A program made the position numbers and the translations under genes. 64,000 nt of DNA from Gardnerella vaginalis (GTDB lineage: Bacteria > Actinomycetota > Actinomycetes > Actinomycetales > Bifidobacteriaceae): the NCBI GenBank assembly GCA_946997215.1, contig CAMPUL010000005.1:1-64000 (forward strand), written 5' to 3'. Positions within the stretch are counted from its first letter, which is position 1; each line of letters opens with the position of its first letter. Below, one piece after another: positions 38,591 through 49,300 of this stretch. The notes under the pieces are model-generated. The model did no database searches. It was not told the DNA's origin and worked only from the letters and a program-made list of their open reading frames with translations.

Positions 38591-39022
38591 TTGAGTCACG
38601 TGGAACAGACAGCTTTTCAACATGCAGAAGAATTTGGATTCCAACCTGGAGACATCGTACAGCAGTGGCTGTGGGACGATGACGTTGACGATGCGATTTG
38701 CAGCAATATAGAAGAATTGACTGGCGAAGAACTTGTTGACGAAGATTACAACTCCACTGTTGACGGAGTGATTATTTGGTGGCGCGATGGCGACGATGAG
38801 GACGAGCTAGCAGACACCATTATGGATGCAACAAACATGTTGGACAGCAACGCACCTATGTGGGTTTTAACGCCTAAGCCAGGGCGTGCTGGTTCTCCAA
38901 GCTCTAGCACTGTTCAAGCAGCAGCAATGACTGCTGGAATGAACGCCGCAACGCCTTTAACAGTTAGCGAAGATTGGAATGGTATTCGCTTGCGCGCGTT
39001 CGGCAAAGGTCAAAGCAAGTAG
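38591..39022 (+). CDS. DUF3052 family protein
   Basis: 143 residues beginning FGFQPGDIVQQWLWDDDVDDAI after a short N-terminus, then an acidic, Asp-rich core and a conserved WVLTPKPGR with late WNGIRLR. This is the actinobacterial DUF3052 family; its role is unknown to me. The frame starts with TTG at 38591; a GTG at 38600 is an alternative start, and neither has a good ribosome site. It is divergent from nrdD and shares the gap that holds the NrdR boxes. Confidence 0.82.
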   Translation: MSHVEQTAFQHAEEFGFQPGDIVQQWLWDDDVDDAICSNIEELTGEELVDEDYNSTVDGVIIWWRDGDDEDELADTIMDATNMLDSNAPMWVLTPKPGRAGSPSSSTVQAAAMTAGMNAATPLTVSEDWNGIRLRAFGKGQSK

Positions 39023-39092
39023 CGCATTAGCGCATTAGATAGCCGACGCTTTTTGTAGCTCTAAACGCTAAAATCAGAAATAAAAATCGGAA

Positions 39093-39146
39093 GATTCCCC
39101 GCGTTTGTTCCCTTTTAACACAATTCTAGGAACAAAAGCGGGAATC
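39093..39146. repeat. 18-bp inverted repeat between DUF3052 and helicase genes
   Basis: Arms 39093-39111 and 39129-39146 (GATTCCCCGCGTTTGTTCC and its near-complement) around a 17-nt loop, between convergent genes. It could act as a terminator, though no U-run follows. A related half (CCCGCGTTTGTTCCC) recurs near 41201-41217 with a loosely matching partner arm. Confidence 0.6.
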
Positions 39147-39159
39147 GATTGTAATACGC

Positions 39160-40989
39160 CTACCTACGTTTGCGCAAATCACTGTGCGAGTCATGTGAAC
39201 TGTGCGAGCGTCCTTTGCCTCGAATTTGGCCTCTACCTCGGCCTCTACCCCTGCCTTTGCGCTTTGGCTGCTCTGGTTCTGGCATACTCCAACCCTCTTG
39301 CAAATCCGCAAAATCCCCAACAATATCTTGCAAAATCGGCGAATCTGGCTTAACGTCTTGCGCTTTAGAGTTAATGCCAGCACGCCTCAACATAGTGTGC
39401 GCCATTCGCTTTTGATTCGGCAACACAAGAGTTACAACATTGCCCGACTCGCCTGCGCGCGCAGTACGCCCCGACCTATGCAAGAACGACTTTGGATCCT
39501 CTGGTGGCTCCGTTTGCACAACAAGCGCCACATCGCTAATATCAATGCCTCGCGCAGCAACATCAGTAGCTACTAGCACGCGCACATCTCCGCTAGCAAA
39601 AACGCTCATATGCCTATCGCGTTGATTTTGCGACAAGTTTCCTTGCAAATCAACTGCAGGAATCCCCTGTTGCACAAACTTCTTTGCCATATTCTTGGCT
39701 TGATACTTTGTGCGCGTAAAGAATATTGAGCGCTTTTTGCCCGAAGCCAGCTTTCTCAAAACTTCGTACTTATCTGCCGCAGAAACGCCAAAAACGTAAT
39801 GTGTCATTGTGTCTACTTGCGAATCCGCGTCGTCCACAGCGTGAACAAGAGCATTCGGCAAGAAGCGATTTACTATAGTCGCAACTTGCTTATCTAAAGT
39901 AGCAGAAAACAGCATGCGCTGACCATTTGGATCAGTCTGCTCAAGCAAGCGCGTAACGGCTGGCAAAAATCCCATATCTGCCATTTCGTCGGCCTCATCT
40001 AAAACGCTTACCATCACTTTTTCGAGCGTTAACGCGCCTTGACGCAGCAAATCCTCTAATCGCCCTGGGCAAGCCACTACGATTTGCGCTCCCTGCTTAA
40101 GAAGCGCCATTTGCTGCTTGTAACGTACACCGCCATAAACCGTTACAGTTTTCATGCCGTAAGCAGACGCTAGAGGCGCGATTACGTCGTCGATTTGATG
40201 CACCAGCTCGCGAGTCGGCGCCAAAATAATTGCATGAGGCGCTGGAATATCGCCTTCTTCGCGATTCTTGTTTTTTCTAGAAGCGCGACCCGAGTTGATT
40301 AAATCAACAAAGTTTTCAGCCAATCGCGCAACAAGCGGAATTGAAAACGCTAGCGTCTTGCCACTTCCCGTTCGGCCACGTCCTAGAATATTCGCACCTT
40401 GCAAAGAGTCAGGCAAAGTCGCTTGCTGTATTGGAAAAGCCGTGTTTTTGCCGTCTGCGCGCAAAACTTCCACCAAAGGCTGCGGAACGCCTAGCTGCGC
40501 AAAGGTCACGTCATCGCTGTAATTTTCGCGTGATTCCACAGCTGTATTTGGAATCATTACGGAGTTTTTTGTGATTTCTTGATTTTGCTTATTTTGATTT
40601 TGCTTATTTGAATCATGATTTTTTAGATGACGATTCTTAAAGTCACGATTCTTAAAATCGCGCTTGCCAAAGCTCTGCGAATTAAAGTCCTGCTCTCCAA
40701 AGTCCTTCTCAGCTTCTTGAATTGCCATCTCTTCGTATTGCAAAGCTTTTTCTCTGGCGCGACTTCTAGCTTTATCTGGCTTACGATTGCGGTTCTTACG
40801 CGCGTTAAATTCGTTATTCTTGCGATTTCTTCTATATTCAAACGGATTTTCTTTGGACTTATGGCCTTTTTTAGAAAAATTCTTATTAGCGCTTTGACTC
40901 ACAGCGGATTTTTTACTATTCGATTTTCTAGCAGCAGTTTTCTTAGAGCCTTGCGTTTTAGCAAACGCATCATAATGAGTATGTGGCAC
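39160..40989 (-). CDS. DEAD-box RNA helicase
   Basis: Motifs in order: GRTGSGKTLAFSIPL (motif I), LAPTRELV (Ia), VLDEADEMADMGF (DEAD), FSATLDKQ, and HRSGRTARAG. The N-terminal 140 residues are basic and low complexity, with repeated NRNRKPD and Lys/Arg/Asn stretches, and the C-terminal tail is GRGRGRGQIRGKG, all likely RNA binding. The open frame starts with TTG at 41019, but a GTG at 40989 has an AAAGG site 5 nt upstream. It likely remodels ribosomal or messenger RNA structures. Specific subfamily not assigned. Confidence 0.92.
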   Translation of the reverse strand: MPHTHYDAFAKTQGSKKTAARKSNSKKSAVSQSANKNFSKKGHKSKENPFEYRRNRKNNEFNARKNRNRKPDKARSRAREKALQYEEMAIQEAEKDFGEQDFNSQSFGKRDFKNRDFKNRHLKNHDSNKQNQNKQNQEITKNSVMIPNTAVESRENYSDDVTFAQLGVPQPLVEVLRADGKNTAFPIQQATLPDSLQGANILGRGRTGSGKTLAFSIPLVARLAENFVDLINSGRASRKNKNREEGDIPAPHAIILAPTRELVHQIDDVIAPLASAYGMKTVTVYGGVRYKQQMALLKQGAQIVVACPGRLEDLLRQGALTLEKVMVSVLDEADEMADMGFLPAVTRLLEQTDPNGQRMLFSATLDKQVATIVNRFLPNALVHAVDDADSQVDTMTHYVFGVSAADKYEVLRKLASGKKRSIFFTRTKYQAKNMAKKFVQQGIPAVDLQGNLSQNQRDRHMSVFASGDVRVLVATDVAARGIDISDVALVVQTEPPEDPKSFLHRSGRTARAGESGNVVTLVLPNQKRMAHTMLRRAGINSKAQDVKPDSPILQDIVGDFADLQEGWSMPEPEQPKRKGRGRGRGRGQIRGKGRSHSSHDSHSDLRKRR

Positions 40990-41060
40990 AATAGCCTTTC
41001 GTATTTTATGATTGAACAATTCGATTGACGAATCTATAAAAAGTCATGAACTAACCGAGA

Positions 41061-41170
41061 TTAGCACACACCCCACACAAAAACACACAAAAACTCGGTG
41101 TTTAAGATATACGCAATTATTCCAGTACCTAAGAGGACTAGGTGATGTAGTCGTTCGCGCGCTACAGCGC
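41061..41170. repeat. Direct repeat, right-hand (3') flank of the surface gene
   Basis: The segment from TTAGCACACACCCCACAC to CGCGCTACAGCGC matches 47657-47760 in the same orientation at roughly two-thirds identity. Shared words include ACGCAATT, GTAC(C/G)TAAGAGG and GTTCG. With the other copy it brackets the giant surface gene. Confidence 0.65.
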
Positions 41171-41307
41171 ACTCACATTTTGCCCACGTTTGTTTATTTT
41201 TTGCCCGCGTTTGTTCCCATTTTTAGTGTTTTGGGAAACAAAAGCAAGAACACTTTCCCGACTTTGTATCTCAAACCAGCGTGTAGGACTAAAAATGCGG
41301 AGTCTTG

Positions 41308-41395
41308 TAGTGCGCGCCAACCTGCCTGAGCGCTTAAAGCGTAGCGCGAGAGGCGCTTTGACTGAGCTTGAAATTGCATAACGCATTTCAAGCTC
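41308..41395 (-). repeat. 88-bp dispersed repeat, copy 2
   Basis: Reverse complement nearly identical to 34964-35051, with about six differences in 88 bp. It has the 11-bp stem GAGCTTGAAAT/ATTTCAAGCTC. It lies in the 512-bp gap after the surface gene, where no coding frame was accepted. Confidence 0.9.
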
Positions 41396-41414
41396 AGTCA
41401 AAGCGCAAACTCAC

Positions 41415-41452
41415 TACAAAAGCCTCGCTCGGCAAAAGACCAAACGAGGCTT
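41415..41452 (-). terminator. Terminator after the giant surface gene
   Basis: Stem AAGCCTCG (41420-41427) / CGAGGCTT (41445-41452). On the minus strand it is followed by TTTTGTAG. The loop is about 17 nt. Confidence 0.65.
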
Positions 41453-41531
41453 ATGAGTAGCTATAAGCACTAGTAAAGCTAATCAGTCAGCAGTAAAGCA
41501 CCAGCCAAGCTAATTAGCTTACAGCCAAGCA

Positions 41532-44500
41532 TTAATCGCGATTAGCGTGCTTTGCGCGCATGCGACGAGTTACAAATGCTCCGCCGATTGCAGCAATCAT
41601 AGTTGCCATCAATCCAGTAGTCGCAACGTTTGCACCAGTCGCAATGCCTGCATTCCCGCGAGAACGCATGCCCTTTATAACGCGGCTGCGAACAGCTGCA
41701 CGCACTTTTGCGGCATTGGCTTGAGCGTCAGCAAGAGCCTTGCGTGCATCCGCAAGCTTAGCAGCAGCAGCGTCAACTTGCTCTTGAGTTGCATGCGGAT
41801 CGGCAGCAACGCGCTTAGCTTGCGCCAAAGCTTCGTCTAGCGTGGCAGCAGCCTGCTTAACAGCAGCATCCGCCTGCTTTACAGATGGATTATTCTCAAC
41901 AGCAGAATTCACAGCAGCAGAATTTGCGCCATTAGCATTATTAGCGTTAGCAGCATTGGCGTTTGCGTTGGAAGCATTGTTATTAGCAGTGTTGTTGTTA
42001 CCTGCATTACCAACGTTTGCGCCAGAGTTTGCAGCATTACCAGCGTTGTTAGTACCAGCATTACCGTTGCCAGCATTGCCAGGCTGCAAATCAGACTCAG
42101 CACTATCAATCTGAATGTTCAACTCGCCCTTATCCACAGTAGTAGGCGCGTTATCATTCACACCATAACCTGCTTCAGAACCAGAACCAGTATTGCCAGT
42201 TCCAGCACCAGGAGTTGGAAGTGGGTTTGGAGTTGGCTTCAAATCATGCTCAGCCTTCTTCAAATCCTCAACAGCCTGATTTACCTGATCCTGAGTTGCA
42301 TTCGGATTATTGTTCACTTCGTTAGCGTGATCCAAAGCGTGATCATAAGCCTGCTTCTTATCCGAAGGAGCATTCGTATAATCATCAGACTTCTTCACAT
42401 CACCACTATTCGCAATCTCATGCTGCAAACTACTCTTATCAACAGAAGGAGTTGGAGTTGATTCTGGCTTCTTACCATCCAACGCAGTCTTAGCAGTAGT
42501 AATAGCCTGAACAGCGTTAGCAACATCATCAGCCGTAGCATCAGTCTTAGCTAACACGTTTTGACCATCACTAATAGCCTTATCATAAGCACCCTGCTTA
42601 TCAGCATCAGCATACTTATACGCGTCAGAATCCTTCACCTGCACAGCAGCATCAACAAGATCCTTCAAACCACTCTTATCAACAGAAGGAGTCGGGGTTG
42701 GTTCTGTCTTCTTACCATCAAGAGCCTTGCGAGCATTCACTAAGTTAGCAAGAGCAGCACCGATTGCATTCTGCTGAACTGCAGCCGTAGCACCAAGTTG
42801 AGTTACTTTATTTGCATCCTTAGCATTGTCAAGAGCAGCCTTTGCATCTTCAAGAGCTTTATCGAATGCATCCTTCACATTCTTCGTTGCATTCTTGTAT
42901 ACAGGCTTTTCCTTCAAAGCAACATCATCAGTGTACTCTTTTTGCAAGTCGTCAGTGTACAAACCAACACCCTTAACAGAGCTATCAAGACCTTGCATAG
43001 CTTTAAGCAAATCATTGTACAAAGCGTTAGCACCGTCAGCGTTAATATTGTCGCTGTCTGCGCCATCAACCTTATCTAGTTGAGTGTTTGCAGCCTTCAA
43101 AGCAGCATCGAAAGCAGATTTCTTATCTTCAGTGGCAGAAGAATACTTTTGATCTTTATTATCCTTCTTAAGCTTGTCTGCACTCGTAGCAAGATCAGCC
43201 AAACGCTTCATCACACCGTTCAAGTTCAACGCTTGCTCAAGAGCATCATCGATGTCATCCTTGCCAGTAGACTTTCCAGCTTCATCAACATGATCAGAGG
43301 CATCAGTGCTATCAAGAAGATTCTCATAATACTGCTTTTGAGCCTTGTTCAAATATGTAAGCGCAGCAATCTGCTTCTTAGCATCCTCAATCTTTTGAGC
43401 TTTCAAGTAACGATTAGCAATACCGGTTGGATCACCAAGCATAGTTGCAGCATTGATTTCATTCGTAGCTTTTTCCTTGTCAGCAGCAGAAAGATTACTT
43501 GCATTAATACGTGCAATCTGAGCTTTCTTCTCTTTGGCAAGTTCAGAATTTTGATCGTTGGTGATACTAGAAGTATCGCGCTTAGGCGTATTATTCTTGA
43601 TATCTTCCTTAGCAGCATTAAGCGAAGTATCTACGCCATCAACATCCTTCTTGATTTCAGAAGGCTTAGTTGCTTTGTTAACAGCAGTCTTAGCATCATC
43701 GATTGCTTTAGTGGCAGCTTCATATGAAGTTTTAACGCTCGCTTGCTGTTCAGAAGTCAACGCCTTGTATGCTGCATCAAGCTCTGCTTTCTTAGTTTCA
43801 AGCTTCGCAATACCAGCATTCTTGGCATTCTGCTCGTTACTTGTATTCTGTAGCTTTGCTTTTGCAAGAGCATTATTGATGCTTTCTGCAGTAGCATTAC
43901 TATCCTTTAGAGCATTTTCCAAATCGGTAAGCGTTTGATCCTTGCCAGGAGTTCCACCGAGCAACTCATGCAAGGCTGCATCATCAGCGTGAGAAGTCTC
44001 AGCCTTCTTATCATCACCTGCATTACCATGGTCAAGGAAGTAAAGCTGTGCTCCTTCAACTTCCTTCTTAGCGGTATTAAGTTCACTGAGTTTCTTGGCT
44101 TCATCAACAACGCTATTCACGCCGTCTTTGCCATCAACGCTAGTTGCTTTATCAACCTTACCCTTAAGAGTATTCTTTTCATCATCACTCAAATTAAGGA
44201 GCTTGCTGATAATATCTTTAGCAGCTTCTTTAGCAGCATCGAGTTTCTGCTGGTTCTCAGCGTCAGTACCACTCTGATTGCCGCTTATCTCGTTACTAAC
44301 TGTTGGATTTGTAGATTTTGCGTTTTCAGCAGCTTTCTCTGCAGCTTCATTCAAAATCTTTTGAATGTCTTCAGCAGTAGTTGCTACATCAATACGATTA
44401 TCAAAACCTTCCTTATCTTTCTTAGTCAGATTTGGATTATGATCGATAGTTTCCTTAGCTTGCTTTCTCATCTCCTTAAGCTCATCGTCGCTAAGCTTTG

Positions 44501-47500
44501 GAGTTGCTTCCTTCTTCTTGTAGCTAATAGCAACAGTGAAAAGCTGCTTACCATTCTGATCCTTAAAGACAATTGACTTATAGTCTTTTTTACCATCGGT
44601 TTCACTGGAAGTAACTGATTTGATATTATCGTCAGCAATCTCCATGTCAATAGTGCCAGACTTTGGCTTAAGATCAGAAGCAGATGGAAGGTACGGAATA
44701 GTCATGCTTTCCGTTTTTATTTGGAAGTTATTCTGCCCATCATAGTTAGCGTCAAAGAATGCTTTAACAGCCTTCTTGAAATCATCTTCAGTGAGCTTGG
44801 TTGGATCATCAACTACAACATCACCAATAGAATTGTACGTACGATCAGCATGCTTTGCTTCACTCAGCTTCTTAATAAGATCACGAAGCTTTCCAGCATC
44901 AGTCATCTCATCAATAGCTTTATCAGTTATTTTATCTTTATCCAAACCAGCTCTTGTAAAGTCAGATTTAGTAAGATTTTTCTTTTCATTCAGAAGATTC
45001 TTAGCAAGCTCTTTCAATTTTTCAACGGTGTTGTCCGTAGGAGTCTGCTGAGTACCCTTTTTAACATACAAATCGCTGGCTTGGATGGTAAACAACGGCA
45101 TTTCCGACTCAGCATTCCAATCGCCACCATTGTCATCATCAGACCAAGGGTGACCATGAACTGTAATAGCAAAACCGCTAGTAGGATCTATACTAAATGA
45201 AGTCATAGGTCCACCATTATTACCATGTGCACCGTAAGGACCCATATTCTTGGTACCAGCTTTTGGAGTCCAGGTTGTTTTAACAGCAACACTGTCTGAA
45301 ACAGAAGCTAAATCATCTTCAGATACATTATCGTAATTGTCTTTTACAAACTGCTTTAATGCTTTAATAGCATCTTGAGCAGTTGGCTTATCTTTATCAG
45401 TTTCAATTTTTCTAACGTTATATGTAAACTTATCCTTTTCATTCCCTGGGACAGTATCAGTCTTGCTCGTAGGCGTCTGCGGCGTAGGATTCTGTGTACC
45501 AGTTCCAGTTGACTGCTTCTTATAGAAGATGCCGATTGGATACTTTCTATCTTCATATCCTTTAGCCTTGAAAGTCACAGTACCATCCGCAATACTAATC
45601 TTTGCAGAAGTAAGAGTTACAGTCTTATTACTATCGCTTGCGTCCTTAGCTGTTAAAGCTTGCAATGAAGCTTCAAGGTTGGTAAGTTGCTTCTGATCAA
45701 TTGTTGCAGTCTTATCAAATGGATCGAAAGTTACTTCCGCAGGTGTTGCTGGTAAATCAACCGTAAACTCTTTGGTAGTTTGCTTTTGCTCAGTCTTTTG
45801 AGATTGCGTCTGCTTCTTCTTCAAGAACTGCCAAGCAGGAATGGTAGTTTGTGAGCCATCTGCCCAAGTAATTACAGCATTGTTTTTGTTATCAAACGTT
45901 ACAGGAGACGTATTCTTGTTATGCTTTTTAGCATCTTGATAAACAGGGAAACTATTATTTGCTTCATCAAATTCCGACGCAATAGCAGTCTTTTGATCTT
46001 TAGTTAATGCCTGAGATGGGTCATCTACTTCCGTAGGAACTGGAACGCGATACGGCGCCCAATCGGCGATAGTTGCGCCTTGATACACCAAATCAGACGC
46101 AGGAATTTCAAGCGTTGAACCATCTTCGTAAGTCACAACAAGGTTCTTGCCGTCTGCATCAAAAGCAATAGCATTATCCTTAGCAAGATGCTTGCTAAAT
46201 TCGCTATCATCAGGGTTAGCCTTCTTAAACGCAGCAATAACAGTCTTCTTGTCCTCATCGGTCAACTTAGACGGCTTCACTACAGGCGTACGAGCTGGAA
46301 GCGTTGGCTTGTACTTGTCTTTATCGGTTTCGTTCTTTAATACCAACAAGCTAGCTGGCATAACGCGCTTAGTGCCGTCTGTAAAAGTAATAGTCGCATT
46401 ACCTTTAGTATCAACGCTAACGCCGTTTTCTGCTACCAGCTGATCAAATAAGTTTGGATTTTTTGTATCCGCACTCTTATTAGCACCATTAATAGCAGTT
46501 TTTACTGCTTCCTGTTCATCACTATCAAGCTTTTCAAGATTCTTTACAGGCGTCGGCTTAGGATATTTCAATTCCAAATGATCAGCAATCTTTGGCGCAC
46601 GCATCGTGGTACCTGCAACGTAACGCCAATTGCCAACACCACGGTAAATACCTGCAACAAACAACAGCGGCTTCTTATCGCGCTGCTTCCAAGCATCATC
46701 CGTCATTTCTGCCACATACGACATTTCGTAGTAGCGTTGACCAGCAGACTCCCAGTCAGCAAAAATACCCTGGAGACCGTTAGCATTACCGTCCTTATAA
46801 ATATCCCACTGACCTTTGGTATTACCAGAATTATCGTAATCTTTCTCATTCTTAGTAATACCGACCATACGCTGCCAACCCTTGCCATCGATGGTCTCGT
46901 CACCAGAGTAATAATCGCGCGAAACACTGTTCTTCCACTGATCTATGTTGTTATACGTACGGTCACTTGCTACAACATAGCCTTTTCTTAAAGCTTTACT
47001 AAGCTTTTTAGCGCCAGGAGTATCTGGACTAGAAGCCTCCTGAGTTCCTCGCTCATTCCTTACTAAACGAATTTGAGAAATCGTATCTGTTTTCAAACCT
47101 TTTGGTACACCAAACCACCAAGTTGGTCTTAAAGCCCACTTATCTGGTTCTTTATTTGAATCCTCAGGATTATTAGAAGTATATTCAACGCGCACAAACT
47201 TACCAAGCGTATCAACACCATCGTTTTCACCTTTAAGCGCGTCAGCCTTAGTTTTATAATATGTTACTTTAATCAGCAAACGATCTTTACTGTAATCAGC
47301 GTCAGCTTTGTAGCCGTAATAAACGCGAGCACCGTCACCACTTACATAACCATCAGCATAGGCAGGAGAAACGAATACCCCCCCCCCCAAGCAACATTGA
47401 TCCAGCAAGCATAGCAGCGCACACGCTCTTTGAAAGAACTGGACGAGAATCAACCCCAACACCAGTGTTAACACTAGAATAAACGCCAGAATAGTGCTTA

Positions 47501-47523
47501 ACTACACGAATCTTCTTAGACAT
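41532..47523 (-). pseudogene. Giant phase-variable surface protein, out of frame here at a poly-G tract
   Basis: Starting at ATG 47523 (GGAG site 7 nt upstream) the protein opens with a signal peptide, MSKKIRVVKHYSGVYSS ... VCAAMLAGSMLLGGG, but an 11-G run then puts it into an early stop (codons ending CLC*, about ten after the run). With ten Gs the frame continues VFVSPAYA-DG, a normal AXA cleavage site, into about 1,970 residues. The mature protein has a Trp/Tyr-rich N-terminal domain, three related ~70-residue modules (ending TFTDGTKRVMPASLL, TYEDGSTLEIPASDL, TWADGSQTTIPAWQF), several GA/FIVAR-like helical modules of adhesins, PTPTPSVDKS linkers, an Asn/Ala-rich stretch and a C-terminal hydrophobic anchor with basic tail (FVTRRMRAKHANRD). 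No LPxTG motif was seen. Likely adhesin; the 11-G count means OFF, or a miscounted base. Confidence 0.85.
47378..47388. repeat. Homopolymeric C11 (coding strand G11) phase-variation tract
   Basis: Eleven C on the plus strand inside the signal-peptide codons of the giant surface gene. It is the only homopolymer of this length in the window. Ten or thirteen Gs are in frame; eleven or twelve are not. Confidence 0.95.
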
Positions 47524-47656
47524 ACTCTTACTCCATTATCTTATTCTTTGGATTAATGTGCCAATCCGACCACAAAATCCACACAATAACGCAAGGTATA
47601 TTTTACTAATTGTTTTATACAATTTAAGATTGATTCGTATGATGACTTTTATGTAA

Positions 47657-47760
47657 TTAGCACGCGCAACCCACAAAAATCTCGGTGATGAAAGCTACGC
47701 AATTGTTAAAGTACGTAAGAGGGCTGGGTGATTCTACGTTCGCTTGTTACGCTCTAAGCG
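47657..47760. repeat. Direct repeat, left-hand (5') flank of the surface gene
   Basis: From ATTAGCACGCGCAACCC to CGCTCTAAGCG, matching 41061-41170. A further partial copy (CTCGGTGATGAAAG) recurs at 47872-47890. It lies in the 511-bp gap between the surface gene and the FemAB gene. Confidence 0.65.
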
Positions 47761-47789
47761 CGAAGGCAGGTCGGAGAACAAGTGAGGTA

Positions 47790-47990
47790 GAGATTCGAGA
47801 TTTTTCGCAGCGGATGAAACGAACCTCAGCATGAAATGGTGATTCGCTGAAGCAGCAAGAAAAATCGAGAATCTCGGTGATGAAAGATACACAAAAGTTC
47901 TAGATATTCAGAAGGTTTGATGTATTTCTCTACGAGCAATAAAAGAGGAGCGTAGCGACGGGACTTGCGAGGAGAGAAATACTCAAACCT
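47790..47990. repeat. Two long imperfect palindromes upstream of the surface gene
   Basis: First: 47790-47806 pairs with 47859-47875 (GAGATTCGAGATTTTTC and near-complement). Second: 47913-47931 pairs with 47973-47990 (AGGTTTGA(T)GTATTTCTCT), with one bulged base. No coding frame in the gap was credible. They lie between the surface gene's promoter region and the 3' end of the FemAB gene. Confidence 0.75.
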
Positions 47991-48034
47991 CGCGCAATAC
48001 CAAGTAAGAAAACCGCGCGCTACGCTCTAAGCAC

Positions 48035-49075
48035 TCAGGCAGATTCAGACGCAGACTTCGTTTCTGGCAAATCATCCCATCTGCCAACAAACTTCTTGTA
48101 GGCATCCTGGTCAATAACAACGTCTAACTCGCCAATCCAAGTGAAAGGATCATTCGCTCTGCAGAATCCATTCTTAAAGAAGTAAAGGCCTTCGTCCATG
48201 CTAAGCGAATAAGTTCCGCCCATGTTGAACCACTTTAAGCCAAGCTCCTTAGTGCGCAGAATCAAATTCCAAATGCACGTATAGCCTGGAGCAACCTTTC
48301 CGTGCATAGTCTGAGTTGCGCCGTAAATGTACCACAAAGTGTCTTTGTACGGGAACGAAAGCATGCTTGCAACTGGCTCGCCTTCGTACTCGCAAGTGCA
48401 AATCTCAATCTGTGGGAAGGCAGCAAGCAAGCGCTCAAAGTATTCAAATGGCCTATATTTAATGCCGTGCCTGTTGGCCATAATTTTTGTAAGCTCGTAG
48501 AAGGTTTTCAAGTCTTCTTCCGACCTACTCCAGCGAGTTGCAACACCAGCCTTAATGCCAGCACGAATATGCCTTCTTGTAAGCGTGCTAAAACCAGCCA
48601 TAAGCTCTTCTTCGGTTTTGCCTTCAACCTTAAGCATAATCTCGTGAAGCGGGTTGGAGTAAGACTTAGGGTGGAATCCCTGGCCTCTAAACGTGTAGCC
48701 AGCTGCCCTATACTTTTCTATAAGAGCCTCGTCGGTTTGAACGCAAGGGTCCATTCTAAGCAAAAATGCGTTGTACTTTTCAAAAAGTGGCTTTGCTTCG
48801 TTGATTAGCTTTTTAGTGGTTTCAACGTCGTAAAAGTCGCAAACTGGGCCTCTAGGAGCGTAAAACAGCGTTTTATCGTCTACAGCCTTAATGCCAAGAA
48901 TAGACACTGCAGCAGTAATCTTGCCGTTTTCTTCCAGATAAACGTATTCGCTAGACCAGTTGTTTTTAACCTTTGCCCATGCCATGTCTTGCATTGCATT
49001 GGTGTACGGGGAATTTTTTACAAAGTCCTCGTATTCCTTAACTTTAGCAGAATCATTTTTATCTAGTATTGGCAT
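48035..49075 (-). CDS. FemAB-type peptidoglycan interpeptide-bridge aminoacyltransferase
   Basis: About 346 residues with the two GNAT-like halves of the FemAB/FemX family. These enzymes add amino acids from aminoacyl-tRNA to lipid II to build the cross-bridge. Recognisable segments are QDMAWAKVKNNW near the start, APRGPVCDF, KSYSNPLHEIML, FSTLTRRHIRAGIKAGV and FNMGGTY. The open frame begins with GTG at 49081, but ATG at 49075 has GGAG 5 nt upstream. The amino acid used cannot be read from sequence. The last codons and stop overlap a fragment of the 88-bp repeat family. Confidence 0.88.
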   Translation of the reverse strand: MPILDKNDSAKVKEYEDFVKNSPYTNAMQDMAWAKVKNNWSSEYVYLEENGKITAAVSILGIKAVDDKTLFYAPRGPVCDFYDVETTKKLINEAKPLFEKYNAFLLRMDPCVQTDEALIEKYRAAGYTFRGQGFHPKSYSNPLHEIMLKVEGKTEEELMAGFSTLTRRHIRAGIKAGVATRWSRSEEDLKTFYELTKIMANRHGIKYRPFEYFERLLAAFPQIEICTCEYEGEPVASMLSFPYKDTLWYIYGATQTMHGKVAPGYTCIWNLILRTKELGLKWFNMGGTYSLSMDEGLYFFKNGFCRANDPFTWIGELDVVIDQDAYKKFVGRWDDLPETKSASESA

Positions 49076-49129
49076 TTGCACTCCTTTTTTAGCTCAATAC
49101 ACGATTTTAGCGCGACGACCGTTTAAGAT

Positions 49130-49275
49130 ATTGCCTTTAGCGTTTTACAAGACGATTTATGCGATTTACACGATTTATACGACTTGCGATTTATACGATT
49201 TATACGATTTGCGATTTACGATTTGCGAGTAGAAGCTTGCGACTAGCGACTAGCGACTAGCGACTTGCGACTAGC
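49130..49275. repeat. Short tandem repeats between FemAB and ettA
   Basis: ACGATTTAT-type 9-bp units (about 49150-49225) pass into CGACTAGCG-type units (about 49235-49275, four to five copies). No gene or terminator was seen in this 225-bp gap. The motif GCGACT is shared with repeats near 1,530 and 35,820. Confidence 0.8.
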
Positions 49276-49300
49276 CTCCAGCCGCAACAACCCACAACTT

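Noticed and set aside
41012-41329. Small plus-strand frame in the gap after the surface gene
   Set aside because: It lies wholly in repeats, has no ribosome site and no protein-like composition.
41532-41700. LPxTG sortase signal at the end of the surface protein
   Set aside because: No such motif was found before the hydrophobic C-terminus; only a span and basic tail are present.
47389-47474. Start of the surface gene at 47474 in the frame that is open through the 11-G tract
   Set aside because: It would need a leucine-rich leader with no ribosome site, and the leader is a shifted reading of the real signal peptide that starts at 47523.
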